Assembly (NCBI GenBank): GCA_014378495.1
Contig: JACMNP010000066.1
Coordinates: 1-32,473, forward strand
Direction of reading: 5' to 3'
Source of the DNA: Methylotenera sp.
GTDB lineage: Bacteria > Pseudomonadota > Gammaproteobacteria > Burkholderiales > Methylophilaceae
Length of the DNA stretch: 32,473 bases
Part shown: piece after piece, positions 9,303-18,578 of the stretch
Position numbering within the stretch: the stretch's first letter is position 1
How the letters are laid out: each line of letters begins with the position of its first letter
Position numbers and translations under genes: made by a program
The notes under the pieces: generated by a model
The model's input: only the letters and a program-made list of their open reading frames with translations
The model's database searches: none
Told to the model about the DNA's origin: nothing

Positions 9303-10382
9303 TCAAACACACTTGTAAGGTGTAGCATCAATCGTTGACATTTGACCCAACATCAAATTCGCCACCAATTCCGCACTTGCAGGTGCCATTGTCAAACCAT
9401 ACCTAAAATGCCCGGTATTTAAGTAAAGATTTTCAATAGTTGGATGCGCTGAAATAGTAGGCAGATTTTCTGGAGTACCAGGTCGCAAACCGCTCCAGTG
9501 CTTGATGATGGGTTGATTTTTTAGTTCTGGCATGATGGCTACTGCTTTTGCGCTGATTTCATCTAGCACAGCTTCTGTCACTGTGGCATCAAAGCCCACA
9601 TCTTCTAGAGTACTACCCGCCAGCAAGTACCCATCACGGCGCGGTATCATGTAAAAGCCTTCTTTATAGACAATTTGTTCTAAATTCTTTTGCGGTTTAT
9701 AGAGCAGTATTTGCCCGCGCATCGGCTTGATGTTTAGTTTAGCGGTAGTGTCTTTGAGTAACTCAAAGCTCCATGCACCTGAGGTGACGACAAATTGGTC
9801 TGCAGTTAATTTTTCACCGTTAACTGTTGCCCACTCCTTCAAGCTTGCTGTTTGTTGTAGTGGAATGAGCTCCGTGTGTTCTAGCATGGTGACATTGTTT
9901 TGCGCTAGCCATTTACGCATCGCTTGCATGAGATACGGCGGGCGTATTTGGCATACAGTTGGCAACCAAAGCGCGTCTTCGCCATTTGAAGAATACACAC
10001 CAAATGCAGCGGCTTTTACCTTTTGAATGGGCATCTGATTATTAGCACACCAAGTTTGCGCGGCTTCCCCATCAAAATTTGGCAAGATCAAAAAACCTGA
10101 TTGTTCAAAATGGGCGTCTATACCAGTTTCTTGCAGTAGTTGCTGACAAAGTTGGCGATAGGCATCTGCACCGTTATTAGTGAGCGCATTCACTTGCTCT
10201 GAGTACATCCATGGCACTAGCGGCAATAAAATACCACCTCCCGCCCAAGAAGATTCTCCCGAGTTTTGGCTGGCAATTTGGTTACGCTCCACAATAGTCA
10301 CGTTGCAACCGCGCTTTACCAATTCCATTGCGGTCATGCAGCCGACGATGCCGCCGCCTACGATCAGTACTTTTTTACGCAT
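9303..10382 (-). CDS. thiO: glycine oxidase ThiO / FAD-dependent oxidoreductase
   Basis: VLIVGGGIVGCMTAMELVKRGCNVTIVER; GQILLYKP; GYLLAGSTLEDVGFD; HWSGLRPGTPENLPTISAHP...GHFRYGLTMAPASAELVANL. Confidence 0.88.
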   Translation of the reverse strand: MRKKVLIVGGGIVGCMTAMELVKRGCNVTIVERNQIASQNSGESSWAGGGILLPLVPWMYSEQVNALTNNGADAYRQLCQQLLQETGIDAHFEQSGFLILPNFDGEAAQTWCANNQMPIQKVKAAAFGVYSSNGEDALWLPTVCQIRPPYLMQAMRKWLAQNNVTMLEHTELIPLQQTASLKEWATVNGEKLTADQFVVTSGAWSFELLKDTTAKLNIKPMRGQILLYKPQKNLEQIVYKEGFYMIPRRDGYLLAGSTLEDVGFDATVTEAVLDEISAKAVAIMPELKNQPIIKHWSGLRPGTPENLPTISAHPTIENLYLNTGHFRYGLTMAPASAELVANLMLGQMSTIDATPYKCV

Positions 10383-10391
10383 GATGTTTAA

Positions 10392-12377
10392 TTACTTAAT
10401 CGCCACGCGACCAATGAGTAAGGCATTTTGTGCATTCGTTAAACCTGTAGGGTGGCCCAATAGAACAATCACATCACCTTCTGCTAAAGTACTTTCAATC
10501 GTGGGTTCACTCCCCACTAAATTCGGCCGACGAATAACCTTAACTTCTACGTTAAAATTATCCAAGGTCATATCTACTAAACGTCTGCCGACCGCAAATG
10601 CGCCTGCTGAAATAATCACAGAATGTAATCTTACTTGCTGTTTCTCTAAATCTTGATTTTCAGCATCTGAAATACCGTGAAAAAAACCCTTGAAGAGTTT
10701 ATAACGCTCTTCTCTGAACAAACGTATGCGCTTAACCACACGGTTTAGGGGCACACCCAAAAGCATTAAGGCATGAGAAGCCAACATTAAGCTTCCTTCG
10801 AGCACTTCTGGTACTACTTCGGCTGCGCCCGCCTCGCGCAAGGCTTCCATATTGCTATCATCAACAGTACGCACAATCACTGGCAATTCTGGATAGTTCT
10901 CTTGCACCACATGTAGAATCTTCATAGCTGCTGGCGTGTCAGAATAACTAATTACCAACGCTTTAGCACGCGCTCCCCCTGCAGCCTCTAGCACCGCGCG
11001 CCTACCAGCATCACCGAACATCACATTCTCGCCTGCTGCCGCTGCCTCTAACACTCTTGCCGGATCAATGTCTAAGGCAATAAACTGAATATTCTCTTCT
11101 TTTAAAAAGCGGCCTAGATACTGCCCGCTACGGCCATAACCGCAAATAATCACGTGGCCACTTAGATTTTTACCAATATCATCAATATCTTGGACGACTT
11201 GGCCGCTATTACGGCTGTAACTACGCACCATTTTTCTTGCAATTCGACCATTATATTGAATTAAAAATGGAGCAACGACCATTGATAAGATGGCCGCCGC
11301 TAGTACTAACTGCAGTGCCGCGCCATCAATCAATTTTTGCTCCAATCCCAACGCTAAAATCACAAAACTAAATTCACCTGCTTGGGCTAATATCACACCA
11401 GTACGAATAGCAACACCAGACTCGTATTTAACTAATCTAACCACTAAAGTAATGACTGCTGCCTTGAGTAAAATAAATGCAACGAGGATTAATAGTACCA
11501 AGCCGATATTGTGAAAAATCTCTCGCCAATCAAGTAACATACCTACGCTGATAAAAAATAGTCCAAGCAAAATATCTCGGAATGGTGAAATATCTGATTC
11601 CACTTGATAACGGTAGCGTGTTTCTGAAATTAGCATACCCGCGATAAATGCACCTAGGGCATAGGATAAACCAGCCATTTTTGTAGCAAATGCAAGTAAT
11701 AATGTGACCATTAGCACGTTCATTACAAACAGTTCACGTGAGCGCTGGCTTGCTACCAAGCTAAACCAAGGGTTAATGAGCCACTTTCCAACAGTGAACA
11801 AAAACAATAACATCGCTGCTGCCTTTAGCATGGCTATGCCAAGCACATCTATTAAATTGGCATTAGCAATGCCTAATGCAGGAATCAATACCAAAATCGG
11901 CACTACTGCAATATCTTGGAACAGTAGAACACCTATACTTAAACGCCCATGCCGCGAATTTAAATCAACCCGTTCAGCCAGCATTTTTGAAACAATCGCA
12001 GTCGATGACATCGCTAATGCTGATCCAACAACAAAAGCTGCGGGCCAATTTAAACCAGAAAATTTGGCGATAGCCATAATAATAGCTAGCGTAATGGCGA
12101 CCTGTGCGCCACCCAAACCTAGCACTTTGTTGCGCATTGCATATAACTGCGGCAAGCTAAATTCTAAGCCAATACTAAACATTAAAAATACAATACCGAA
12201 TTCTGCAAACTCGCGATTTGCATCGCTATCTGGTAATAAACCAAAAGTATGTGGCCCTAGTGCTAAACCCACTAAAAAATAAGCCAACATTGCAGGTAAA
12301 CGCAAGGCACGAAATAGCGCAACGCCAAGCACTGAACTGGTAAGCAAAATTAAAATTAAGGGTAATGTGTCGAACAT
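10392..12377 (-). CDS. CPA2 monovalent cation:proton antiporter with TrkA-N/TrkA-C domains (KefB-like)
   Basis: 661 aa; LPAMLAYFLVGLALGPHTFGLL, GIVFLMFSIGLEFSLPQL, HVIICGYGRSGQYLGRFLKEENIQFIALDID. Confidence 0.92.
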   Translation of the reverse strand: MFDTLPLILILLTSSVLGVALFRALRLPAMLAYFLVGLALGPHTFGLLPDSDANREFAEFGIVFLMFSIGLEFSLPQLYAMRNKVLGLGGAQVAITLAIIMAIAKFSGLNWPAAFVVGSALAMSSTAIVSKMLAERVDLNSRHGRLSIGVLLFQDIAVVPILVLIPALGIANANLIDVLGIAMLKAAAMLLFLFTVGKWLINPWFSLVASQRSRELFVMNVLMVTLLLAFATKMAGLSYALGAFIAGMLISETRYRYQVESDISPFRDILLGLFFISVGMLLDWREIFHNIGLVLLILVAFILLKAAVITLVVRLVKYESGVAIRTGVILAQAGEFSFVILALGLEQKLIDGAALQLVLAAAILSMVVAPFLIQYNGRIARKMVRSYSRNSGQVVQDIDDIGKNLSGHVIICGYGRSGQYLGRFLKEENIQFIALDIDPARVLEAAAAGENVMFGDAGRRAVLEAAGGARAKALVISYSDTPAAMKILHVVQENYPELPVIVRTVDDSNMEALREAGAAEVVPEVLEGSLMLASHALMLLGVPLNRVVKRIRLFREERYKLFKGFFHGISDAENQDLEKQQVRLHSVIISAGAFAVGRRLVDMTLDNFNVEVKVIRRPNLVGSEPTIESTLAEGDVIVLLGHPTGLTNAQNALLIGRVAIK

Positions 12378-12481
12378 GCGCTACCTATGGAATTGAGGAT
12401 TTTTATTATTAAACTATTTTTTCGACTATTTTGTTTTTTGGTTGATTTTCGCTATTTACTGCGTCATATAAAAACTAGCAA

Positions 12482-12518
12482 TAGCAAAATTTGTGCCTAA
12501 AACAAAAAACTTTTGCTA
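12482..12518. repeat. inverted repeat TAGCAAAA ... TTTTGCTA with inner TTTGT ... ACAAA arms
   Basis: read directly; in the divergent intergenic region. Confidence 0.5.
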
Positions 12519-12604
12519 ATTTTACTAAAATTGTCGTGATTAGTGTCTATTTAAGCTTTATAAGTCTTACATTCCCTTTTATACTAACTGATAAATATGT
12601 AATT

Positions 12605-12641
12605 TTTAATAAACTCGTTTAATAAACCTAATGTTTATAAA
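12605..12641. repeat. three palindromic units TTTAATAAA / TTTAATAAA / TTTATAAA just upstream of kdsD
   Basis: TTTAATAAAC at 12605-12614 and 12618-12627 (13-bp period), TTTATAAA at 12634-12641. Confidence 0.55.
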
Positions 12642-12655
12642 GCCATTAAAGCACA

Positions 12656-13672
12656 ATGTCATTACCATTTAACCAACCAATACCTGCTGCAAATATCGGG
12701 GCTATCAAACAACCAACGTTGGCGTTGGCACGCGATATTTTATTGTTAGAAGCTAGCGAAATTGATGCTTTGGCTAAACGGCTAGACGATAATTTCACGA
12801 TGGCTGTAAGTCTGATTTTACAATGCCAAGGTCGTGTTGTGGTTAGTGGCATGGGCAAATCAGGTCATATCGGTGGCAAAATAGCCTCCACGTTTGCCAG
12901 TACGGGTACACCAGCATTTTTTATGCACCCCGCAGAAGCAAGCCACGGCGATTTAGGGATGATCACTACGGGCGATATTGTGATTGCGCTTTCAAATTCT
13001 GGGGAAAGCGATGAGATTCTTGCGATTGTCCCGCCACTTAAAAGGTTGGGCGCAAAAATCATTGCCATCACGGGCAAAAATTCCTCTTCACTCGCTAAAG
13101 CAGCGGATATTCATTTAAGTGCATCGGTTTCTAAAGAAGCGTGCCCACTGGGATTAGCGCCTACTTCAAGCACTACTGTAGCGTTAGCATTGGGTGATGC
13201 ATTAGCTTTATGCGTGTTGGACCAGCGTGATTTTACCGCGGAAGACTTCGCGCGCTCACATCCTGGTGGCAGCCTCGGAAGACGCTTATTGATTCATGTA
13301 GCAGACTTGATGCGCACTGGTGACAATATTCCGCAAGTGCTAGCCAAGGCTTCACTTTCTGATGGATTACTGGAAATGTCGCGCAAAGGACTAGGGCTAA
13401 CCGCAGTAGTCGATGCGAGCAATAAACCGATTGGTATTTTTACCGATGGAGATTTACGCCGTACATTTGAGCAAAATATTACTGTAGCAACGGCCAATAT
13501 CGCCAGTGTCATGCATGATAATCCATTAACGATTCATCAAGATCAATTAGCGATAGTCGCAGTTGAACTCATGGAAAAATACAAAATCAATGCATTGTTA
13601 GTCACGAACGATGCAGGAATTTTGGTAGGTGCATTAAATATGCATGATCTTTTATTAGCGAAGGTAGTGTAA
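12656..13672 (+). CDS. kdsD: arabinose-5-phosphate isomerase KdsD (KpsF/GutQ family)
   Basis: GMGKSGHIGGKIASTFASTGTPAFFMHPAEASHGDLGMI SIS domain; SHPGGSLGRRLL; C-terminal CBS pair. Confidence 0.95.
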   Translation: MSLPFNQPIPAANIGAIKQPTLALARDILLLEASEIDALAKRLDDNFTMAVSLILQCQGRVVVSGMGKSGHIGGKIASTFASTGTPAFFMHPAEASHGDLGMITTGDIVIALSNSGESDEILAIVPPLKRLGAKIIAITGKNSSSLAKAADIHLSASVSKEACPLGLAPTSSTTVALALGDALALCVLDQRDFTAEDFARSHPGGSLGRRLLIHVADLMRTGDNIPQVLAKASLSDGLLEMSRKGLGLTAVVDASNKPIGIFTDGDLRRTFEQNITVATANIASVMHDNPLTIHQDQLAIVAVELMEKYKINALLVTNDAGILVGALNMHDLLLAKVV

Positions 13673-13678
13673 ACAAAG

Positions 13679-14290
13679 ATGGCGGATACTGATATTGATC
13701 TTAAAACCACTAGTGAGTTAAATCTTGCAGAGTTAAGTATTACGGTAAGCGAGGATTTAAAATCACGCCTACAAAACATCAAGTTATTAGTGCTAGATGT
13801 TGATGGCGTAATGACGGATGGCGGCCTTACCATAGGCGATGATGGCCAAGAATATAAAACTTTTCATGCCCATGATGGTTTAGGGATGAAACTACTAAAA
13901 GCTTCAGGTGTTGAATTGGCGATTATCACTGGACGCACGTCAAATGTAGTAAAGAAACGCGCTGAAACTACGGGGGTGGCACACTTTTACCAGGGGGCAG
14001 AAGATAAATTAGTAGCGTTTAATGAGTTAATCAAAGCTAGCGGTTTGCAAGCCAACCAATGCGCTTTTATGGGCGATGACGTAGTAGATTTACCACCTAT
14101 GCTCAAATGTGGTTTAGCGATTGCCGTGCCAGCCGCACCAGAATTAGTGTTAAGACATGCGCATTACGTGACAAAAAAGTCAGGTGGTCATGGCGCAGTA
14201 CGCGAGATTTGTGAAATGATTATGCATGCACAAGGCACGTTTGACGGGCAGATGGCGCAATTTTTAACGCAGGCACAAATTGCTAATTAA
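13679..14290 (+). CDS. kdsC: 3-deoxy-D-manno-octulosonate 8-phosphate phosphatase KdsC
   Basis: LLVLDVDGVMTDGGLTIGDDGQEYKTFHAHDGLGMKLL; IITGRTS; FMGDDVVDLPPM; SGGHGAVREICE. Confidence 0.95.
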   Translation: MADTDIDLKTTSELNLAELSITVSEDLKSRLQNIKLLVLDVDGVMTDGGLTIGDDGQEYKTFHAHDGLGMKLLKASGVELAIITGRTSNVVKKRAETTGVAHFYQGAEDKLVAFNELIKASGLQANQCAFMGDDVVDLPPMLKCGLAIAVPAAPELVLRHAHYVTKKSGGHGAVREICEMIMHAQGTFDGQMAQFLTQAQIAN

Positions 14291-14309
14291 TAATATGATC
14301 AATATTATT
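14289..14309. repeat. hairpin AATAATAT-gatca-ATATTATT overlapping the kdsC stop codon
   Basis: perfect 8-bp arms, 5-nt loop. Confidence 0.55.
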
Positions 14310-14344
14310 GGCCGACCTGAGTTACGCCAATTAAAGCGCGCTGA

Positions 14345-15127
14345 ATGAGCTTAAGCAAGCGCTCTACCATTGTTTTTCCATTAGTGCTTTTATCAATATT
14401 AGCATTGCTAACCTTTTGGATTAATCATGTAGTCCAACCGCCTAAACCAAAAGTGGACGGTAGTAGCCGTCATGATGCTGATTATATTATGAGTAATTTT
14501 GTCACTACGCAAACGGATATCAATGGAGACTTACGTTATAAATTAGCGGCAGTAGAGATGATGCATTATCCAGATGACGATACCACTAATTTACAGCGAC
14601 CACGTTATACGCAGTTTGCTGTTGGCAAACCTTATACGCAAGCTGAAGGCTTACGTGGCTATGTTTCTAGCGATGGTGAAGAGGTACAACTTGTTGATAA
14701 CGTAAAAGTTACTCGTCAAGCTTTTGCAGAAAAAGGCGAAATGACGGTAGAAACAGAGTATCTTAACATTCGTCCTAACGATGAACTTGTCAGTACAAAA
14801 AGCCCAGTAGTAATAAGGCAAGCGCCAAAAACGGTGATTTATGCCACAGGTATGATTTATGAAAAAAAAACGCGCACTATTACCTTGCTCCATAAAGTGC
14901 GTGCACATTATGAAAATCCTTTACAGCAGAAGTCAGCGCTAAACCCTGATACTAATACCGGTAATTTAAAAGCATCAACGACAAATGAAACAAAAACTTT
15001 GAACGATAAAGTCATGGACAGAACAAAAACGATGACTAAAGCCAAGCCTAATAAAGTTTCAGCTTTAAAAAAGCCTAACATCACAACATCAAACACTGAT
15101 GCGCGCATTCGGAGACGCTATGAGTAA
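14345..15127 (+). CDS. lptC: LPS export system protein LptC with long polar C-terminal tail
   Basis: N-terminal TM anchor; HDADYIMSNFVTTQTDINGDLRYKLAAVEMMHYPDDDTT; position between kdsC and lptA. Confidence 0.88.
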   Translation: MSLSKRSTIVFPLVLLSILALLTFWINHVVQPPKPKVDGSSRHDADYIMSNFVTTQTDINGDLRYKLAAVEMMHYPDDDTTNLQRPRYTQFAVGKPYTQAEGLRGYVSSDGEEVQLVDNVKVTRQAFAEKGEMTVETEYLNIRPNDELVSTKSPVVIRQAPKTVIYATGMIYEKKTRTITLLHKVRAHYENPLQQKSALNPDTNTGNLKASTTNETKTLNDKVMDRTKTMTKAKPNKVSALKKPNITTSNTDARIRRRYE

Positions 15128-15869
15128 GCAGACCACTATTACAACACTTAAAACCATAAAGCGCTTTGTATCACCAAGTTTAATATGTTTAAGTTTGAGC
15201 TTTGCATCAGTGGGCTTTTCTTTACTGGGCTTGTCCTTATTAGTTCAATCAAATACTGTATTTGCCGAGGCAGCAGATCGTGATAAACCAATTGATTTAG
15301 AAGCTGATACGGTAAAAGTAGATGATGCTAAACAAATCAGTACCTATTCAGGAAATGTGATTTTAACGCAGGGCACTTTGATTATTCATGCAGATAAACT
15401 GGTTGTCCATGAAGATAGCTTAGGCTTTCAACATAGCACTTCGTTAGGTAACCCAACTACGTTCAAACAAAAACGCGAGGGTAAAAACGAGTATATGGAA
15501 GGTAGTGCTCAACGGATAGAATATGATGGTCGTATGGATAAAGTACAACTTTATACTAAGGCTTGGGTCAAACGCGGTGAAGATATTGTGCACGGCGATT
15601 ATATTAGTTATGACGCTAACGCCGAATATGCTGAAGTGATCGGCGGCCCAAAATCAACTGACGGCAGTTCAAGTGGCCGTGTTCGCGCAGTGATTCAGCC
15701 AAAAAATAAGAAAGCCACAGAGCCGACGACTGACAGCACAAAACCCAATACCAGCAAAGCTGATACACCAAATAGTGCAAGCACTTCTAGTAACGCAGTC
15801 ACCTTACCAGTAATCGTAAAAGATAATCGATTTAGCAGAAGCTTAGAAATTGGCAGTGATCCTAAATAA
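15120..15869 (+). CDS. lptA: lipopolysaccharide transport periplasmic protein LptA
   Basis: DKPIDLEADTVKVDDAKQISTYSGNVILTQGTLIIHADKLVV; the ATG at 15120 has GGAGA just upstream, so it is preferred over the 15099 ORF start. Confidence 0.9.
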   Translation: MSKQTTITTLKTIKRFVSPSLICLSLSFASVGFSLLGLSLLVQSNTVFAEAADRDKPIDLEADTVKVDDAKQISTYSGNVILTQGTLIIHADKLVVHEDSLGFQHSTSLGNPTTFKQKREGKNEYMEGSAQRIEYDGRMDKVQLYTKAWVKRGEDIVHGDYISYDANAEYAEVIGGPKSTDGSSSGRVRAVIQPKNKKATEPTTDSTKPNTSKADTPNSASTSSNAVTLPVIVKDNRFSRSLEIGSDPK

Positions 15870-15884
15870 ACCTCTGATGACAAG

Positions 15885-15932
15885 ATATTTAAAGAGCAAT
15901 ATTTAAATAGAAAACAAGACAAATAAAACAAG
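15885..15932. repeat. two direct repeat pairs with 14-bp period in the lptA-lptB spacer
   Basis: ATATTTAAA at 15885 and 15899; AAAACAAG at 15911 and 15925. Confidence 0.5.
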
Positions 15933-15947
15933 TTAAACAAAATCAAT

Positions 15948-16670
15948 ATGAGCGAACTGGTTGTTGAAAATCTGCGTAAATCTTACAAAACCCGCACTGT
16001 GGTGCAGGATATTTCTTTACGCTTAAAAAGTGGTGAAGTTGTCGGGTTACTTGGCCCTAACGGTGCAGGGAAAACCACAAGCTTTTATATGATGGTCGGT
16101 TTAGTTGCGCTAGATGAAGGTAGAATTTTGCTCGATGGTAAAGATTTAAGCCATATGCCGATTCATATGCGCGCCAGAATGGGCTTATCTTACTTACCAC
16201 AAGAGCCTTCTATTTTTCGTAAATTATCAGTCGCTGAGAATATTCTTGCAGTCTTACAACTACAAGAAATGACCGAAACTGAAATGGATGAAAAATTAGA
16301 ATCCTTACTGGAAGAGCTACATATTACGCATATTCGCGATAATGCCGCAGTCAGCTTGTCTGGTGGTGAACGCCGTCGCGTAGAAATTGCACGTTGTCTA
16401 GCCTCTAATCCTAGCTTTATTTTATTAGATGAACCATTTGCGGGTATCGACCCGATTGCAGTCATTGATATTCAAAAAATTATTCGTTTTTTAAGTGCGC
16501 GTGATATAGGTGTATTGATTACCGACCATAATGTACGTGAAACTTTGGGGATCTGTGACCGTGCATATATTGTGAATCAAGGCCATGTATTTGCTTCAGG
16601 TATTCCCAGTGAAATTGTAGAAAATGAAAGCGTACGCGAAGTTTATTTGGGTAAAGATTTTCGCCTATGA
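15948..16670 (+). CDS. lptB: LPS export ABC transporter ATPase LptB
   Basis: [73 protein letters not shown]. Confidence 0.97.
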   Translation: MSELVVENLRKSYKTRTVVQDISLRLKSGEVVGLLGPNGAGKTTSFYMMVGLVALDEGRILLDGKDLSHMPIHMRARMGLSYLPQEPSIFRKLSVAENILAVLQLQEMTETEMDEKLESLLEELHITHIRDNAAVSLSGGERRRVEIARCLASNPSFILLDEPFAGIDPIAVIDIQKIIRFLSARDIGVLITDHNVRETLGICDRAYIVNQGHVFASGIPSEIVENESVREVYLGKDFRL

Positions 16671-18268
16671 AACAAGGAATGCAACTTAGGTTCTCGCAGA
16701 ACCTATCACTGACACCACAATTGCAGCAGGCTATCCGCTTGTTGCAGTTATCAACGCTTGAGCTTAATCAAGAAATTGATGTATTGATGCAAACCAACCC
16801 TTTGCTTGAAAGAGGCGAAGCTGGCGAAGATGAGTATGGCAATTTAGCAGATGATGGCGCAGACCAAGTGGCTGCTCATGAAAAAACGAATGAAGCCTTA
16901 CATGAGGATGTGCAAAAAAATGGCCAAGATGCCACGCCGGATTACGCAAAAGATACAGAAAATTTTAATACTGATTTTTCTGAGCGTGGTGTAGAGTCCA
17001 GTCAAATTGACGCGAATAAAGTTGAGTCTAGCGAACCTGCAGATTTTGATATAGGTGCGAGTGCTACAGACTTTTCGTCAGAATTTAGTGATGAGTTTGA
17101 TGAGTTTTCAAATGGTAGCCGTTGGGATGAAAACAGTACGCCAGCCGATGATGATAGCGACTTTAAACAACAAGAGACTTTGCAGGTTAGCTTGCGAGAA
17201 CACCTGCTTTCTCAGCTTAAATTAATGCCACTGTCTGAACGTGATCAAACACTTACACTGTTGCTGGTAGATAGCATTAATGAAGATGGTTACCTAGAAG
17301 AATCGCTGGAAGAAATTGCTGACAACATGCCGCTAGAGCTAGAAATAGAAGTTTTAGAATTGCAAACTGCATTGCGGCACATACAAAATCTAGACCCTGC
17401 TGGCGTTGGCGCACGTGGCTTGAGCGAATGCCTACTTTTACAATTAAGTTTATTGCCGATAGATACACCGCATTTATCGCTCGCCAGTGTAGTCACAAAA
17501 AGTCATTTGCCTGCATTAGGCGCCAGAGACTTTACCAAACTGCGTAAAGAACTTAGCTGTGATGAAGCTACGCTAAAAAACGTGCAGCAATTAATTACCA
17601 GTTTGAATCCTCGACCAGGTAGTGCATTCAGTATTATTGGTTCCGAACATTATATTCAGCATGAAGTGATTGTAAAAAAAGTAAAAGGCATTTGGATTGC
17701 AAGCCTCAATGATGGCGTGATTCCTAAGCTTAAAATCAACCAACTTTACGCAAGTATATTAAAACGTAATCGCGACAGCTCTAGCCAATACCTACAAAGC
17801 CAAATGCAAGAAGCGAAGTGGATGATTAAAAATATTCAGCAGCGTTTTTCTACCATCTTGCGCGTATCGCAAGCAATTGTTGATCGCCAGCGTAATTTTT
17901 TAGAATATGGCGAAGTAGCGATGCGCCCATTAGTGTTACGAGAAATTGCTGATGAGTTAGAGTTACATGAATCGACCATTTCACGGGTGACTACAAGTAA
18001 GTACATGCTCACTCCGCGTGGTATTTTTGAGCTTAAATACTTCTTTGGAAGTTCAGTGGCAACGGATACTGGCGGCACTTGCTCAGCCACGGCTATTCGT
18101 GCACTAATTAAGCAATTGGTAGAAGAAGAAAATCCGAAAAAGCCATATTCAGATAATCAAATTACAGATTTATTGGCGAAGCAAGGTATTGTAGTTGCAC
18201 GCCGCACTATTGCTAAATATCGCGAATCATTGAGCATTGCGCCTGCTAGTTTGAGAAAGACGCTCTAG
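16667..18268 (+). CDS. rpoN: RNA polymerase sigma-54 factor RpoN
   Basis: N-terminal [30 protein letters not shown]; RpoN box [16 protein letters not shown] overlap with lptB. Confidence 0.97.
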   Translation: MKQGMQLRFSQNLSLTPQLQQAIRLLQLSTLELNQEIDVLMQTNPLLERGEAGEDEYGNLADDGADQVAAHEKTNEALHEDVQKNGQDATPDYAKDTENFNTDFSERGVESSQIDANKVESSEPADFDIGASATDFSSEFSDEFDEFSNGSRWDENSTPADDDSDFKQQETLQVSLREHLLSQLKLMPLSERDQTLTLLLVDSINEDGYLEESLEEIADNMPLELEIEVLELQTALRHIQNLDPAGVGARGLSECLLLQLSLLPIDTPHLSLASVVTKSHLPALGARDFTKLRKELSCDEATLKNVQQLITSLNPRPGSAFSIIGSEHYIQHEVIVKKVKGIWIASLNDGVIPKLKINQLYASILKRNRDSSSQYLQSQMQEAKWMIKNIQQRFSTILRVSQAIVDRQRNFLEYGEVAMRPLVLREIADELELHESTISRVTTSKYMLTPRGIFELKYFFGSSVATDTGGTCSATAIRALIKQLVEEENPKKPYSDNQITDLLAKQGIVVARRTIAKYRESLSIAPASLRKTL

Positions 18269-18271
18269 CCT

Positions 18272-18314
18272 TTTGTTATGGCTATTTTGATTATAAATTC
18301 AAAAGAATAACAAA
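18272..18314 (+). terminator. candidate nested hairpin downstream of rpoN
   Basis: outer TTTGTTAT/ATAACAAA (18272-18279 / 18307-18314), inner TTTTGA/TCAAAA (18285-18290 / 18299-18304), followed by the T-rich tttatttttcagttttt. Confidence 0.4.
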
Positions 18315-18435
18315 TTTATTTTTCAGTTTTTCTTACTTATTACTAAAGACTATACGCTCAATTCAATCCGAATAAATATCTTTTTTTCATTGGCACAGAC
18401 GCAATTTTTAGTAGTAAACTGAAATTGTTCGGTAA

Positions 18436-18549
18436 GTTTTGAAGTGCTAAAAAATTTCAACCTTTGATTATTTTTGTAGTAATTGTATTAAATGAAAGCA
18501 TGTGCATCAACAAAATATAGAAGGTCGAAAATCAAAGGCTACTCAAAAC
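18436..18549 (+). promoter_or_regulatory. candidate structured leader of hpf (nested long-range inverted repeats)
   Basis: GTTTTGA 18436-18442 with TCAAAAC 18543-18549, and CCTTTGATT 18461-18469 with AATCAAAGG 18530-18538, properly nested, ending about 30 nt before the hpf ATG. Confidence 0.45.
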
Positions 18550-18578
18550 TCAAGAACATTTTTGAAAAGGAGTAAGTC

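Noticed and set aside
10180-10656. 158-aa ORF spanning the thiO/KefB-like boundary on the opposite strand
   Set aside because: Antisense to two clear genes, Ser/Thr/Pro-rich shadow composition, no domain.
18391-18410. TGGCAC at 18391 as a possible sigma-54 (-24/-12) promoter for hpf
   Set aside because: With the required 5-nt spacer the -12 element would be CAAT rather than TTGC; the GC is off by 3 positions.
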